From Bacilli bacterium (GTDB lineage: Bacteria; Bacillota_I; Bacilli_A; RF39; UBA660): a stretch of 55,106 nucleotides of DNA. Below are positions 35,869 to 44,170 of the stretch, in pieces. Both the position numbers and the translations under genes were made by a program. How positions within the stretch are numbered: the first letter of the stretch is position 1; the number at the start of each line of letters is the position of its first letter. The notes under the pieces were generated by a model. It did not search any database, was not told where the DNA came from, and worked only from the letters and a program-made list of their open reading frames with translations. The DNA lies in NCBI GenBank assembly GCA_900769695.1, contig CAAGHO010000045.1, forward strand, positions 1 through 55,106, in the 5' to 3' direction.

Positions 35869-37085
35869 AATTTTCCTTTCATACCCTTCATTCCTTTTAC
35901 ACCGCCATTAGCTGCAAAACCTTTTAGTATATTTGTATCAAATGAATGAGTCTTACTAATTCTTTTCTTGTAATTTTTTACACCAATATTTATTAAATCA
36001 TCTAAAAGATCAGAGAAATTAACACCCTTAGCTTCCCATAAATAGAAAGATAAACTACCAGGAATAGAGTTAATTTCATTAATATAAACTTTCTTTGCTT
36101 TTTCATCAATTAAGAAATCAATTCTACAAACTCCTGCAGAGCCTAGACTTCTAAACGCCTTAACAGCAATATCTTCTATATCTTCTCTTATTTTATCACT
36201 AATTTCTGCTGGAAGTTTACGGTTAGTTGAGGCCATTCCTTTTGAACTATTCTTAATAGGAGTTTTATATCCACCTTTAACTTTTTTACCTCCACCAATA
36301 TATTTTTCTTCATAAGTTAAGAATTTACTTGCAGAAATTACTTCTTCTATTTCACTAACCTTCTGATGCTCATAATTACCTACAACACTAATATTACATT
36401 CTTTTAGGTTAGATACAACTTCTTCAACTAATATTTTATCATCGTATTGCATAGCATCATCAATTGCTTCTTTTAATTCATCAATATTATCTGCAACCTT
36501 GATACCTACACTACTACCTGTAGCTGAAGGTTTAACAATAACAGGAAATTTTAATTTTTTAATATCAGCTAAAACACTTTCACTGTCGTTTTTATAATCA
36601 CAATCATAAAACCATGTATATTTACTCATTGGTAATCCTGCTGCTGAAAAAACATCCTTCATAAACACTTTATCTTGACCAACAACTGATGCATAAACAT
36701 CTCCTCCAACAAATGGAATACCAATAGTTTGTAAATATCCTTGTAAAACACCATCTTCTACATTAGTACCATGTACTATTGGAAAAGCTATATCAATATC
36801 AGTAATTACATTATGAGGAAATCTTTTATTTTGTAAGACAAAAGAACCATCCTTTTCATATAAAACAACATTTTTTCCATATTTTTTTATTAAACTTAAA
36901 TCGTTGTATACTTCAATATCCTTTAGCATATTTCCTGTATACCATTCACGATTCTTTGTTATATAGATAGGAATAATATCATATTTTTCCTGATCTAATT
37001 TATTAATTGCTTGCATAGCAGAAATAATACTTACTTCATGCTCTACACTTTCACCACCGAAAATAACTCCAACTTTAATTTTCAT
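35862..37085 (-). CDS. ddl: D-alanine--D-alanine ligase, extended form
   Basis: ATP-grasp ligase making D-Ala-D-Ala for peptidoglycan. VGVIFGGESVEHEVSIISA at the start, FPVIVKPSATGSSVGIKV in the ATP-binding region and RIDFLIDEKAKKVYINEINS with IPGSLSFYLW at the active site are all present. At 407 residues it is about 50 longer than usual: the omega-loop region is enlarged after FLTYEEKYIGGGKK, and the C-terminus ends in a Gly/Met/Lys tail (GVKGMKGMKGK). A change of second substrate (D-Lac or D-Ser) cannot be judged from sequence alone. Third gene of hydrolase-murF-ddl. Confidence 0.93.
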   Translation of the reverse strand: MKIKVGVIFGGESVEHEVSIISAMQAINKLDQEKYDIIPIYITKNREWYTGNMLKDIEVYNDLSLIKKYGKNVVLYEKDGSFVLQNKRFPHNVITDIDIAFPIVHGTNVEDGVLQGYLQTIGIPFVGGDVYASVVGQDKVFMKDVFSAAGLPMSKYTWFYDCDYKNDSESVLADIKKLKFPVIVKPSATGSSVGIKVADNIDELKEAIDDAMQYDDKILVEEVVSNLKECNISVVGNYEHQKVSEIEEVISASKFLTYEEKYIGGGKKVKGGYKTPIKNSSKGMASTNRKLPAEISDKIREDIEDIAVKAFRSLGSAGVCRIDFLIDEKAKKVYINEINSIPGSLSFYLWEAKGVNFSDLLDDLINIGVKNYKKRISKTHSFDTNILKGFAANGGVKGMKGMKGKLR

Positions 37086-37097
37086 TTTAACACACTC

Positions 37098-38705
37098 CTA
37101 TTCATTATATGTATCTGGTAAATCATTTTCAAACAATGCATAAACTTCTTTTTTGCCAGTTAAGGTAGCAATAAATTTATAAGCATCTCTTACATCATTA
37201 TATACAATTATTTTATCTTTATCAAATCCAGTTTCAACTAAACCTTCATAAATTGGTTTAGTATGTTTTTCTCCAATCAAAACAGCATAATCAGCAACTT
37301 CTGCTATTTGTTTACCGAATTCTTTATTGTAATATGTTTCTTTTGAAGCAAGCTCTATCATACCAGGCGTAACAACAACCTTGACACCTGGCATCATTCC
37401 AAGAACTTCAACAGCACTTTTAGCACCAACTGGATTAGAATTATAAGCATCATCTATCATATAGAACCCATTTAATCTTTTAAGTTCAAGACGATGTTCA
37501 ACAGCTCTAACTCCACGTACAGCTTGCTGTAACTCTTCTATTGTTATTCCAAATTCACGACCTAGAGCAATACCCGCTAAAATATTATATATATTATGTT
37601 TACCTAATAGTTTAGTTTGAAATTCATATTTTTTCTTGTCACCTTTAAAAATAACATTAAATGTAGAACCTTTACTATCACATTTTATATCAGTTGCTCT
37701 AACATCAACATCTTTGTTATCTATACCAATCCATACTATTTTTACTTTATTCTTTAGATTATAACTAACTTGTTTAGGATCATCACCATTTAAAACACCA
37801 ATACCATCGCTAGGTAGTGATTCAATAAGTTCAAATTTTCCTTCCTGAATATTTTTTTCACTACCAAAGCTTTCTAGATGAGCTGTACCAATTCTTGTTA
37901 AAATACCATATTTAGGATGAACAAGATTACATAAACCCTTAATTTCTCCTTTAACATAAGCACCCATCTCTGCTATAAAAATATCAGTAAACTTATCCAT
38001 ATGATTATTTACAGTCATAATAAGTCCATTAAATGTATTTAAGTTTCTTGGAGTTGGTAATGCATTATACTTAATATTTAAAATATCACTTAAAATATTT
38101 TTGCTACTAGTTTTTCCATAACTACCTGTAATACCAATAATTTTTAAGTTAGGCATATTCTTTAATTTAGATTGTGCTTTATGCTTATAATAATAGTATA
38201 CTCCTCTTTCGTATGGATGATTAATAATATTAGCAAGAAATACAACAAAGTTATTTAAATATAATTCTACTACTATAATAACAAGCATTTTATATACTAA
38301 AGCACTATTATCAAAATTAAAGAATAACACTGCTACTGGAATAAGATATAATATAGTTGTTGTAAAGATTAATCTTTTTACTCTCTTAGTCACTACTAAT
38401 GGCTTTTTTTGTTGACTATTTGAAATAGCTTTTTCTGTTTTATAAATTGTATAAATATAAATAACCAATAAAACTAGTAATATAGCCGTTTCTACTCCAG
38501 AAATACCAACTGTAACAAAAGCAATTATAATTGATAAGATAATTGCAATTATCTCTAAACTTATAAAGTTTTGATAATTTTTAAATACCCATTTTAAATA
38601 ACGATTATTTTCATTGTATAAATTTTGTTGTAACATATGTAAGGAAATTTTACTTTTAAAAAAACATGTAATAGCAATAGCTACTAATAAAATATAAACT
38701 AACAT
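37098..38705 (-). CDS. murF: MurF-type Mur ligase fused to an N-terminal membrane domain
   Basis: Adds D-Ala-D-Ala to the UDP-MurNAc-tripeptide. The first 170 residues carry about five membrane helices, followed by a full Mur ligase: IGITGSYGKTSSKN near residue 196, AEMGAYVKGEI, NGDD, and YNSNPVGAKSAVEVL near the C-terminus. Soluble MurF proteins have about 450 residues; this one has 535 because of the membrane part. The start at 38705 follows GGAGGTG at a good distance and lies one base past the stop of the hydrolase gene (TAG-A-ATG). ddl, which makes its substrate, follows after 12 bases. Confidence 0.9.
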   Translation of the reverse strand: MLVYILLVAIAITCFFKSKISLHMLQQNLYNENNRYLKWVFKNYQNFISLEIIAIILSIIIAFVTVGISGVETAILLVLLVIYIYTIYKTEKAISNSQQKKPLVVTKRVKRLIFTTTILYLIPVAVLFFNFDNSALVYKMLVIIVVELYLNNFVVFLANIINHPYERGVYYYYKHKAQSKLKNMPNLKIIGITGSYGKTSSKNILSDILNIKYNALPTPRNLNTFNGLIMTVNNHMDKFTDIFIAEMGAYVKGEIKGLCNLVHPKYGILTRIGTAHLESFGSEKNIQEGKFELIESLPSDGIGVLNGDDPKQVSYNLKNKVKIVWIGIDNKDVDVRATDIKCDSKGSTFNVIFKGDKKKYEFQTKLLGKHNIYNILAGIALGREFGITIEELQQAVRGVRAVEHRLELKRLNGFYMIDDAYNSNPVGAKSAVEVLGMMPGVKVVVTPGMIELASKETYYNKEFGKQIAEVADYAVLIGEKHTKPIYEGLVETGFDKDKIIVYNDVRDAYKFIATLTGKKEVYALFENDLPDTYNE

Positions 38706-38706
38706 T

Positions 38707-39438
38707 CTAAACACCTCCACTTAAAAACGAATGTAATATATTAAGAACTTGTCCCAAGTTTTCTAAATAAGCATAGTGAGTTCCAGGGAGAACTATTAAA
38801 GCTGCATCTGGCATGATTTTTTCTAACATTTTTGCTTCTTCAATTGGAGCCTCTGTATCATTATCACCCCATATTAGAATAGTAGATTCTTCAATTTTTG
38901 ATGCATAAGCAGATAAATCTTCATTAACTGTATTAACAAGTATTTGCCTCATCATTGGACTAGCTGCTTTATAATCTCTAGAACCAATATATTTCTTCAT
39001 GAACTCACCAAACTTATCCATTCCTGGTAAAGTCTTAAGTTTTTTTAATATCCTTACTTTTAAGGGTTGTTTTTGTTGTAATCTAACACATGGGCTTCCA
39101 AATAAAACTAATTTTTCGATTGGATTATTTGCTGAATATCTGATAGCTACTCTTCCTCCAAAGGAATGTCCCATCACAATTGGCTTTTTAATTTTTAACT
39201 CTTTTACAAGAAGTTCCAGCATATTAGAATAATCGCTGATATTCCAAGCTTCACTAGGCTCTTCACTTTCACCAAATCCAGGAAAATCAATAATAGTTAT
39301 TCTAAAATTACCAGCTAAATTATCACCGATTGGCTTCATCATTTCTATATTTTGACCCCAACCATGGAGTAAAATAATATCTTTACCCTCACCATATTGT
39401 ATGTAATTGACAAGAGTATCTTTAACTTTTATTTTCAT
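38707..39438 (-). CDS. Alpha/beta-fold hydrolase
   Basis: 243 residues with a complete catalytic set: oxyanion region LLHGWGQN, nucleophile elbow GHSFGG (Ser near residue 91), acid in WGDNDTEAP (near 190) and His in PGTHYAY (near 219). The start at 39438 has GGTGA seven bases upstream. No signal peptide. It is the first gene of the murF-ddl unit, with an extended -10 upstream. Such hydrolases recur beside Mur ligases in low-GC Gram-positives, but the substrate is not known. Confidence 0.88.
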   Translation of the reverse strand: MKIKVKDTLVNYIQYGEGKDIILLHGWGQNIEMMKPIGDNLAGNFRITIIDFPGFGESEEPSEAWNISDYSNMLELLVKELKIKKPIVMGHSFGGRVAIRYSANNPIEKLVLFGSPCVRLQQKQPLKVRILKKLKTLPGMDKFGEFMKKYIGSRDYKAASPMMRQILVNTVNEDLSAYASKIEESTILIWGDNDTEAPIEEAKMLEKIMPDAALIVLPGTHYAYLENLGQVLNILHSFLSGGV

Positions 39439-39454
39439 AAGTTTCACCAATTCA

Positions 39455-39460
39455 ATTATA
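39455..39460 (-). promoter_or_regulatory. Extended -10 of the hydrolase-murF-ddl operon
   Basis: Minus-strand TGC followed by perfect TATAAT; the -35 (TTTATT, 16-base spacer) is weak. Confidence 0.55.
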
Positions 39461-39552
39461 GCATCTATTACTTTTAAATAAAAGACACAAAATAAAAGTT
39501 AACAAAAATTTACAAGTAACAAAGAAATGACAATAAAAGTATTTTATAATAC

Positions 39553-39581
39553 AGAAAAAAGATGTCATTATTTAGCATCTT
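39553..39581 (-). terminator. Terminator of the nusA-infB-rbfA operon
   Basis: Minus-strand AAGATG/CATCTT stem, 11-base loop containing the rbfA stop codon, then six T residues. Confidence 0.65.
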
Positions 39582-39918
39582 CTTCATGTATTTTTTCAAT
39601 TATATTTTCAATATGATTTCCATATTCAATAGACGTATCATATAAGAATTTTAATTCTGGTGTATGTCTTATTTCAACCCTTTCGGAAAGTTTTCCTCTA
39701 ATAAAGTGACTTGCTCCATTTAATGCATCTAAAGTTTCTTTTTTTCTTTTCTCATCTAAAACCGTAAAATAAACTTTTGCGTAACTTAAGTCACTTGTAA
39801 TATCAACACCTGTTATTGTAACAAATTTAATATCTTCATCTTTTATTTCTGTCATTAATATATTACTAATTTCTTCCATAAAAGTATGATTTAACCTTTG
39901 TATTTTAACACTTGCCAT
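39568..39918 (-). CDS. rbfA: Ribosome-binding factor A
   Basis: Late-stage 30S assembly factor. KH-like fold in 116 residues: QRLNHTFMEEISNILMTEIK, FVTITGVDITSDLSYAKVYF and RHTPELKFLYDTSIEYGNHI are the family landmarks. It is the last gene of the nusA-infB operon, as in Bacillus. Confidence 0.95.
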   Translation of the reverse strand: MASVKIQRLNHTFMEEISNILMTEIKDEDIKFVTITGVDITSDLSYAKVYFTVLDEKRKKETLDALNGASHFIRGKLSERVEIRHTPELKFLYDTSIEYGNHIENIIEKIHEEDAK

Positions 39919-39930
39919 AACAATTTCTCC

Positions 39931-40266
39931 CTACATTTTTTTTGATTTAATTGGATAATTAGGTGAAAATCTTCTCTTATAAAACTCCTTTTTTTTGTTT
40001 TCTTCAACAAAATCATGAGTATTCAAATCGTAAATCCTTTTTATAACTTTATTTGAAGCTGATGGTGTAATAACAGCTATCGATTTATATCCAAACTGTA
40101 TAGCTTCTTCACCAAGATTTCCTATATATGATTCTCTAACTCTATATTTTTTAAATCTAGTATCTAGATAATTAACATACACTGATAAACGATTTATTCC
40201 TTCTTTTTTTATAATAAGAAAAGATTTATCATCAATTAATTCTCCTAAAACTATATTGTTTTTCAT
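39931..40266 (-). CDS. Hypothetical protein in the position of ylxP
   Basis: 111 residues, 10 bases behind infB and 12 before rbfA. In Bacillus this slot holds ylxP (DUF503), but the sequence here lacks the DUF503 pattern (no SLKEKR motif). Instead, it reads VLGELIDDKSFLIIKKEGIN, YVNYLDTRFKKYRVRESYIG and a very basic tail with KRRFSPNYPIKSKK. The basic charge and operon suggest an RNA- or ribosome-linked role, as inference only. Confidence 0.7.
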   Translation of the reverse strand: MKNNIVLGELIDDKSFLIIKKEGINRLSVYVNYLDTRFKKYRVRESYIGNLGEEAIQFGYKSIAVITPSASNKVIKRIYDLNTHDFVEENKKKEFYKRRFSPNYPIKSKKM

Positions 40267-40276
40267 CCTAAACTCC

Positions 40277-42409
40277 CTATCGTTTAATTTCTACTAATTC
40301 ATATACCTCAATAATATCTTTTTCTTTATAATCTTGACAATTTTCCAAAGTAAGACCACAGTCCATATCTTTTTTAACTTCTTTTACTTGATCTTTTTCA
40401 TGTTGAAGTGTCTTAATACTACCATTATAAATAACTGTTCCATCTCTAACAATTCTAGCTTTCATACCATTTTTGATATTACCAGTTAAAACATGGCATC
40501 CTGCAATTAAACCAACTTTTGAAAATTTAAATATTTGTCTAACTTCAAGTGTACCAACAACATGTTCTTCATATTCTGGATCAAGCATTCCTTTCATAGC
40601 AGCTTCCATATCTTCTACAACTTTATAAATGATATCGTAGTTTCTTATTTCAACTCCATATTCTTTTGCTGTATCGATAGTTTTTTGATTACCACGAACA
40701 TTAAATCCGATAATAATTGCATTAGAAGCAGATGCTAAAACAACATCACTTTCAGTTATTGCTCCTACACTTGCTCTAATAATGTTAATTTTAACGCCAT
40801 CAACATCAATTTTCTCTAAAGATTGTCTAACAGCTTCACTACTACCATTAACATCAGCTTTTATAATGACATTAATTTCTTTAATTCCTTCTTTTATTTG
40901 ACCAAATAAATCTTCCAAAGTCATACCAGTTCTATTAGTATCAGCTTCTTTGGCTCTTATTTGACGTTCTTCAGCAATTGCTTTTGCTTGCTTTTCTGTT
41001 TCAAATGCCATGAATTTATCTCCAGCACTAGGGACTTCTGAAATACCTGTAACTTCTACTGGTGTAGATGGAAGTGCTTCAACTATATTTTGACCTAAAT
41101 CATTTTTTAAAGATCTAATCTTTCCATAATAATTACCAATAACAATTGGATCTCCAAGTCTTAATGTACCATTTTGAATTAATAATGATACAACTGAACC
41201 GACTTGTTTATCCTTGCGTGACTCAATTACTGTACCAGTTGCATATCTATTTGGATTAGCTTTTAACTCTTGCATTTCACTTACTAAAAGAATATTTGCA
41301 AGTAACTCATCTATTCCAATACCATTTAGAGCTGATATTTTATTAATAATTGTATCTCCACCCCATTCTTCTGGAGTAAGACCATTTTCAACTAAAGCTG
41401 TCATAATACGGTCGATATTGGCATCTTCCTTATCAATTTTATTAATTGCAACTATAATTGGTACTTTAGCAGCTTTAGCATGATCAATAGCTTCTTTAGT
41501 TTGAGGCATAATTCCATCATCTGCAGCAACTATAATAATAACAATATCTGTAACTGATGCTCCACGGGCTCTCATTTCTGTAAAAGCTTCATGTCCTGGA
41601 GTATCAATGAATGTAATTTTTTTACCTTCATAAGTAACAGAATAAGCTCCTATTGCTTGAGTAATACCTCCGGCTTCACCACTAGCAACATTACTTTTTC
41701 TAATTGTATCCAAAAGAGTTGTTTTACCATGATCAACATGTCCCATAATAGTAACTACTGGTGGGCGTTGTACTAAATCACCTTCATTTTCTTCTATTTC
41801 ATAATTTTCAAAGTTAGAAATATCTTTTGTTTCTTCACGTTTTAATTCTTTATTATAATCAAGTACTAAAACTTCTGCTGTTTCAAAGTCAACACTTTGG
41901 TTTTGAGAAGCCATAATTCCAAGAGCCATGACTTTTTTTATAATTTCAGTAGGATTAACTCCTAAGCTATCAGCAATATCTTTAATTGTCATTCCTTCTT
42001 TATAAAGAATAACATTATCATCCTGTTTAGCCTCATTACTTTGTAATTTTTCACGATGTTTATAAATTTTCTTTCTTTCTTTCATAAAGTTTGTTTTAGC
42101 TTCTTGTTTTTTTACTGCTCTATTCTTTACTTTTTGAAAACTTTGTTGATTATCTAAATCAATATTAGTTAATGACGCTAATTCTTCTGCTTTATCCATA
42201 ACTTCTTCCTCATAAACTTCATCTAAATCATCTTCACTATCATTAACGTAGTCTTCTCTATCTTGCATTTCATTATCTAAAAGAATAATATCATCTTCAG
42301 TTAATAATGATTCTTCATTATCATAAGAAATTCCAATTTTATCACATAACTTCTTAACTTCTTCTATTGATAGTGATACATCATTAGCATAATCTAATAA
42401 ACTCATCAT
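40277..42409 (-). CDS. infB: Translation initiation factor IF-2
   Basis: GTPase that brings fMet-tRNA to the ribosome. The 710 residues begin with an IF2 N-domain (about 1-60), an acidic and basic linker, a second IF2_N segment (KEGMTIKDIADSLGVNPTEI), then the G domain with GHVDHGKTT near residue 221, DTPGHEAF, and NKIDKEDAN, and domains II-IV. The linker is short, as in the Bacillus beta form. GAGGTGA precedes two adjacent ATG codons. ylxQ, which usually lies between rnpM and infB, is absent. Confidence 0.97.
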   Translation of the reverse strand: MMSLLDYANDVSLSIEEVKKLCDKIGISYDNEESLLTEDDIILLDNEMQDREDYVNDSEDDLDEVYEEEVMDKAEELASLTNIDLDNQQSFQKVKNRAVKKQEAKTNFMKERKKIYKHREKLQSNEAKQDDNVILYKEGMTIKDIADSLGVNPTEIIKKVMALGIMASQNQSVDFETAEVLVLDYNKELKREETKDISNFENYEIEENEGDLVQRPPVVTIMGHVDHGKTTLLDTIRKSNVASGEAGGITQAIGAYSVTYEGKKITFIDTPGHEAFTEMRARGASVTDIVIIIVAADDGIMPQTKEAIDHAKAAKVPIIVAINKIDKEDANIDRIMTALVENGLTPEEWGGDTIINKISALNGIGIDELLANILLVSEMQELKANPNRYATGTVIESRKDKQVGSVVSLLIQNGTLRLGDPIVIGNYYGKIRSLKNDLGQNIVEALPSTPVEVTGISEVPSAGDKFMAFETEKQAKAIAEERQIRAKEADTNRTGMTLEDLFGQIKEGIKEINVIIKADVNGSSEAVRQSLEKIDVDGVKINIIRASVGAITESDVVLASASNAIIIGFNVRGNQKTIDTAKEYGVEIRNYDIIYKVVEDMEAAMKGMLDPEYEEHVVGTLEVRQIFKFSKVGLIAGCHVLTGNIKNGMKARIVRDGTVIYNGSIKTLQHEKDQVKEVKKDMDCGLTLENCQDYKEKDIIEVYELVEIKR

Positions 42410-42427
42410 CTTTCTTCACCTCTTTTT

Positions 42428-42691
42428 CTAATTTTTACAAATTTCTTTTATTTCTTCATAGACCTCGTCTTTTATTTCTACTTCTAATCTTTTTTCTAAG
42501 ATTTTACTCTTTCTAGCTTTTTCTAAAACATTCAAGTCCTTTTTTATATAAGCTCCTCTTCCATTAGCTTTACCACTTAAATCAACAATAACTTCTTTTT
42601 CTGGAGTTCTAACAATTCTAAGTAATTCTTGTTTTGGAAGAGCTTCTCTTGTAACAACACAAGTTCTAAGTGGAATTTTTTTAACTTTCAT
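42428..42691 (-). CDS. rnpM: YlxR/RnpM, RNase P modulator
   Basis: 87-residue RNA-binding protein. Diagnostic PLRTCVVTREALPKQELLRI and GRGAYIKKDLNVLEKAR are both present. The ATG at 42691 is preceded by AGGTGA; the apparent longer start is TTG. Relatives bind RNase P RNA and lower its activity. The gene lies between nusA and infB, its usual place. Confidence 0.94.
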   Translation of the reverse strand: MKVKKIPLRTCVVTREALPKQELLRIVRTPEKEVIVDLSGKANGRGAYIKKDLNVLEKARKSKILEKRLEVEIKDEVYEEIKEICKN

Positions 42692-42699
42692 CAAATCAC

Positions 42700-43833
42700 C
42701 TATTCACTACGAAAGTTAATTCCATCTTGACTTGCTTGTTCTTGTGTTTTTATATCTATTTTATAATGTGTTAGACGGCTTGCTAGACGAGCATTTTGTC
42801 CTTTTTTACCAATAGCTAGTGAGAAATTATCTTTATCTGCTATAACCATTGCTTCTTGTTTTTTAGGATCCGTAATTGCAACAGTTAAATTTTTAGCTGG
42901 TGCTAAAGCATTTTCAATAAATACAGCTGGATCCTTATCATATCTAACAACATCTAATTTTTCTCCATGTAATTCTTCCATGATTCTAGCAATACGACTA
43001 CCTTTTTCACCAATACATGCTCCAATAGGATCAATATTAGCTTTTTCTGAATAAACTGCTACTTTACTTCTGAATCCAGCATCTCTTGCTACACTATAAA
43101 GTAAAACAGATCCATCAGAAAGTTCTGGAATTTCAAGTTCAAATAAACGTTTTACAAATCCATAATGACTTCTTGAAAGTAGAATAAGTAAATTTTTACC
43201 TGAATTATCTACTTTAGAAACATAAACTTTTATTTGACTACCCATTTCAATTTTTTCACCAGGAATAATATCTTTTTTAGGTAAAATCCCATTAGTACGA
43301 CCTAAATCTATAAAGTAATTATCAGTATCTTCTAAAGCTACAGTACCAACAAGTAACTCATCTTGTTTGTCACCATATTCAGCCATAATACTATTTCTTT
43401 CTGCCTCACGCATTTTTTGAACAACTACTTGTTTTGCAGTTGAAGCTGCTACACGTCCAAAATCCTTTGGAGTTATTTCAGTATCAATAGTATCTCCAAC
43501 ATTTAAAGATTTATCCTCACGTCTAGCATCACTTAATTTAATTTCTGTTTCAGGATTAAAGATATCTTCTTCAATTTCATTTCCTTCTTCATCAACTTCA
43601 AAATTATCAGAATAATCATCTGGTTTTTCATCAGGAACTACTGTTAAATATGAATATACTTTTATTTCTCCTGTTTCACGATTAATTAAAACTTTAACAT
43701 TAGTCTTTGAATTAAAATTCTTTTTATATGCAGAAGTTAGTGCTAACTCCATTGCTTCATATACTACTTCTTTATCTATTCCTTTTTCTTTTACAATATT
43801 ATCAAGTGCTTTTAAAAACTCTTTACTATTCAT
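42700..43833 (-). CDS. nusA: Transcription termination/antitermination factor NusA
   Basis: RNA polymerase-binding elongation factor. 377 residues with an N-terminal domain (KEFLKALDNIVKEKGIDKEV), S1 domain (GTVALEDTDNYFIDLGRTNG), then KH1 and KH2 (VDPIGACIGEKGSRI-type segment and AIGKKGQNARLASRLTHYKI). The start at 43833 lies nine bases after GGAG; the ATG at 43842 touches that site and is unlikely. It overlaps the end of the rimP-like gene by eight bases. Confidence 0.96.
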   Translation of the reverse strand: MNSKEFLKALDNIVKEKGIDKEVVYEAMELALTSAYKKNFNSKTNVKVLINRETGEIKVYSYLTVVPDEKPDDYSDNFEVDEEGNEIEEDIFNPETEIKLSDARREDKSLNVGDTIDTEITPKDFGRVAASTAKQVVVQKMREAERNSIMAEYGDKQDELLVGTVALEDTDNYFIDLGRTNGILPKKDIIPGEKIEMGSQIKVYVSKVDNSGKNLLILLSRSHYGFVKRLFELEIPELSDGSVLLYSVARDAGFRSKVAVYSEKANIDPIGACIGEKGSRIARIMEELHGEKLDVVRYDKDPAVFIENALAPAKNLTVAITDPKKQEAMVIADKDNFSLAIGKKGQNARLASRLTHYKIDIKTQEQASQDGINFRSE

Positions 43834-44095
43834 TGCTACCATCTCCTTTTTCCTCTGAATAAATATCTAATTCATCATAATCTTGTTCAATTAAAGAAGT
43901 CTCATCCATAATTTTATTAATAATCCTAGAAGCTTCTGTTATCTTATTTAAATCAATAACACTGTCACTATCTAAAACTATATTAAAAATAATTTTACCT
44001 TCTTCATTAGACTTAAAAGCATCACTAACATATATGCCTAAATCATTAATTTTAGAATTAACAAGTTTGCTAACTATATCTTTAATATAAAACAC
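43826..44095 (-). CDS. rimP: RimP-like protein, N-terminal domain only
   Basis: 89 residues against about 150 for full RimP, the 30S maturation factor. The part present corresponds to the N-domain: LVNSKINDLGIYVSDAFKSN, IIFNIVLDSDSVIDLNKITE, ASRIINKIMDE and YDELDIYS, which replaces the usual YxLEVSSPG hinge. The C-terminal SH3-like domain is missing; the tail is EEKGDGSNE. The gene overlaps nusA, so the stop is genuine in this sequence. The start is unclear: a GTG at 44095 abuts AGGAG with no spacing, while an ATT at 44086 lies eight bases after AGGAGG. Promoter not evident. Confidence 0.7.
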   Translation of the reverse strand: MFYIKDIVSKLVNSKINDLGIYVSDAFKSNEEGKIIFNIVLDSDSVIDLNKITEASRIINKIMDETSLIEQDYDELDIYSEEKGDGSNE

Positions 44096-44110
44096 CTCCT
44101 ACATAACAGA

Positions 44111-44136
44111 AGGAGTGGAAATTTAATTCCACTCCT
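44111..44136. repeat. Perfect 10-bp inverted repeat before rimP
   Basis: AGGAGTGGAA, six bases, TTCCACTCCT. There is no T run on either side, so it is a poor intrinsic terminator; it may be a leader hairpin of the rimP-nusA operon or an operator. Confidence 0.6.
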
Positions 44137-44170
44137 CCTTTCTTTCCTAGATTATACCATATATATAAGA

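Noticed and set aside
35260..38705. Mur ligase plus glutamine amidotransferase as a MurT-GatD lipid II amidation pair
   Set aside because: The ligase has MurF landmarks and a membrane domain, the amidotransferase is of the C26 type and not CobB/GatD-like, and a terminator separates them.
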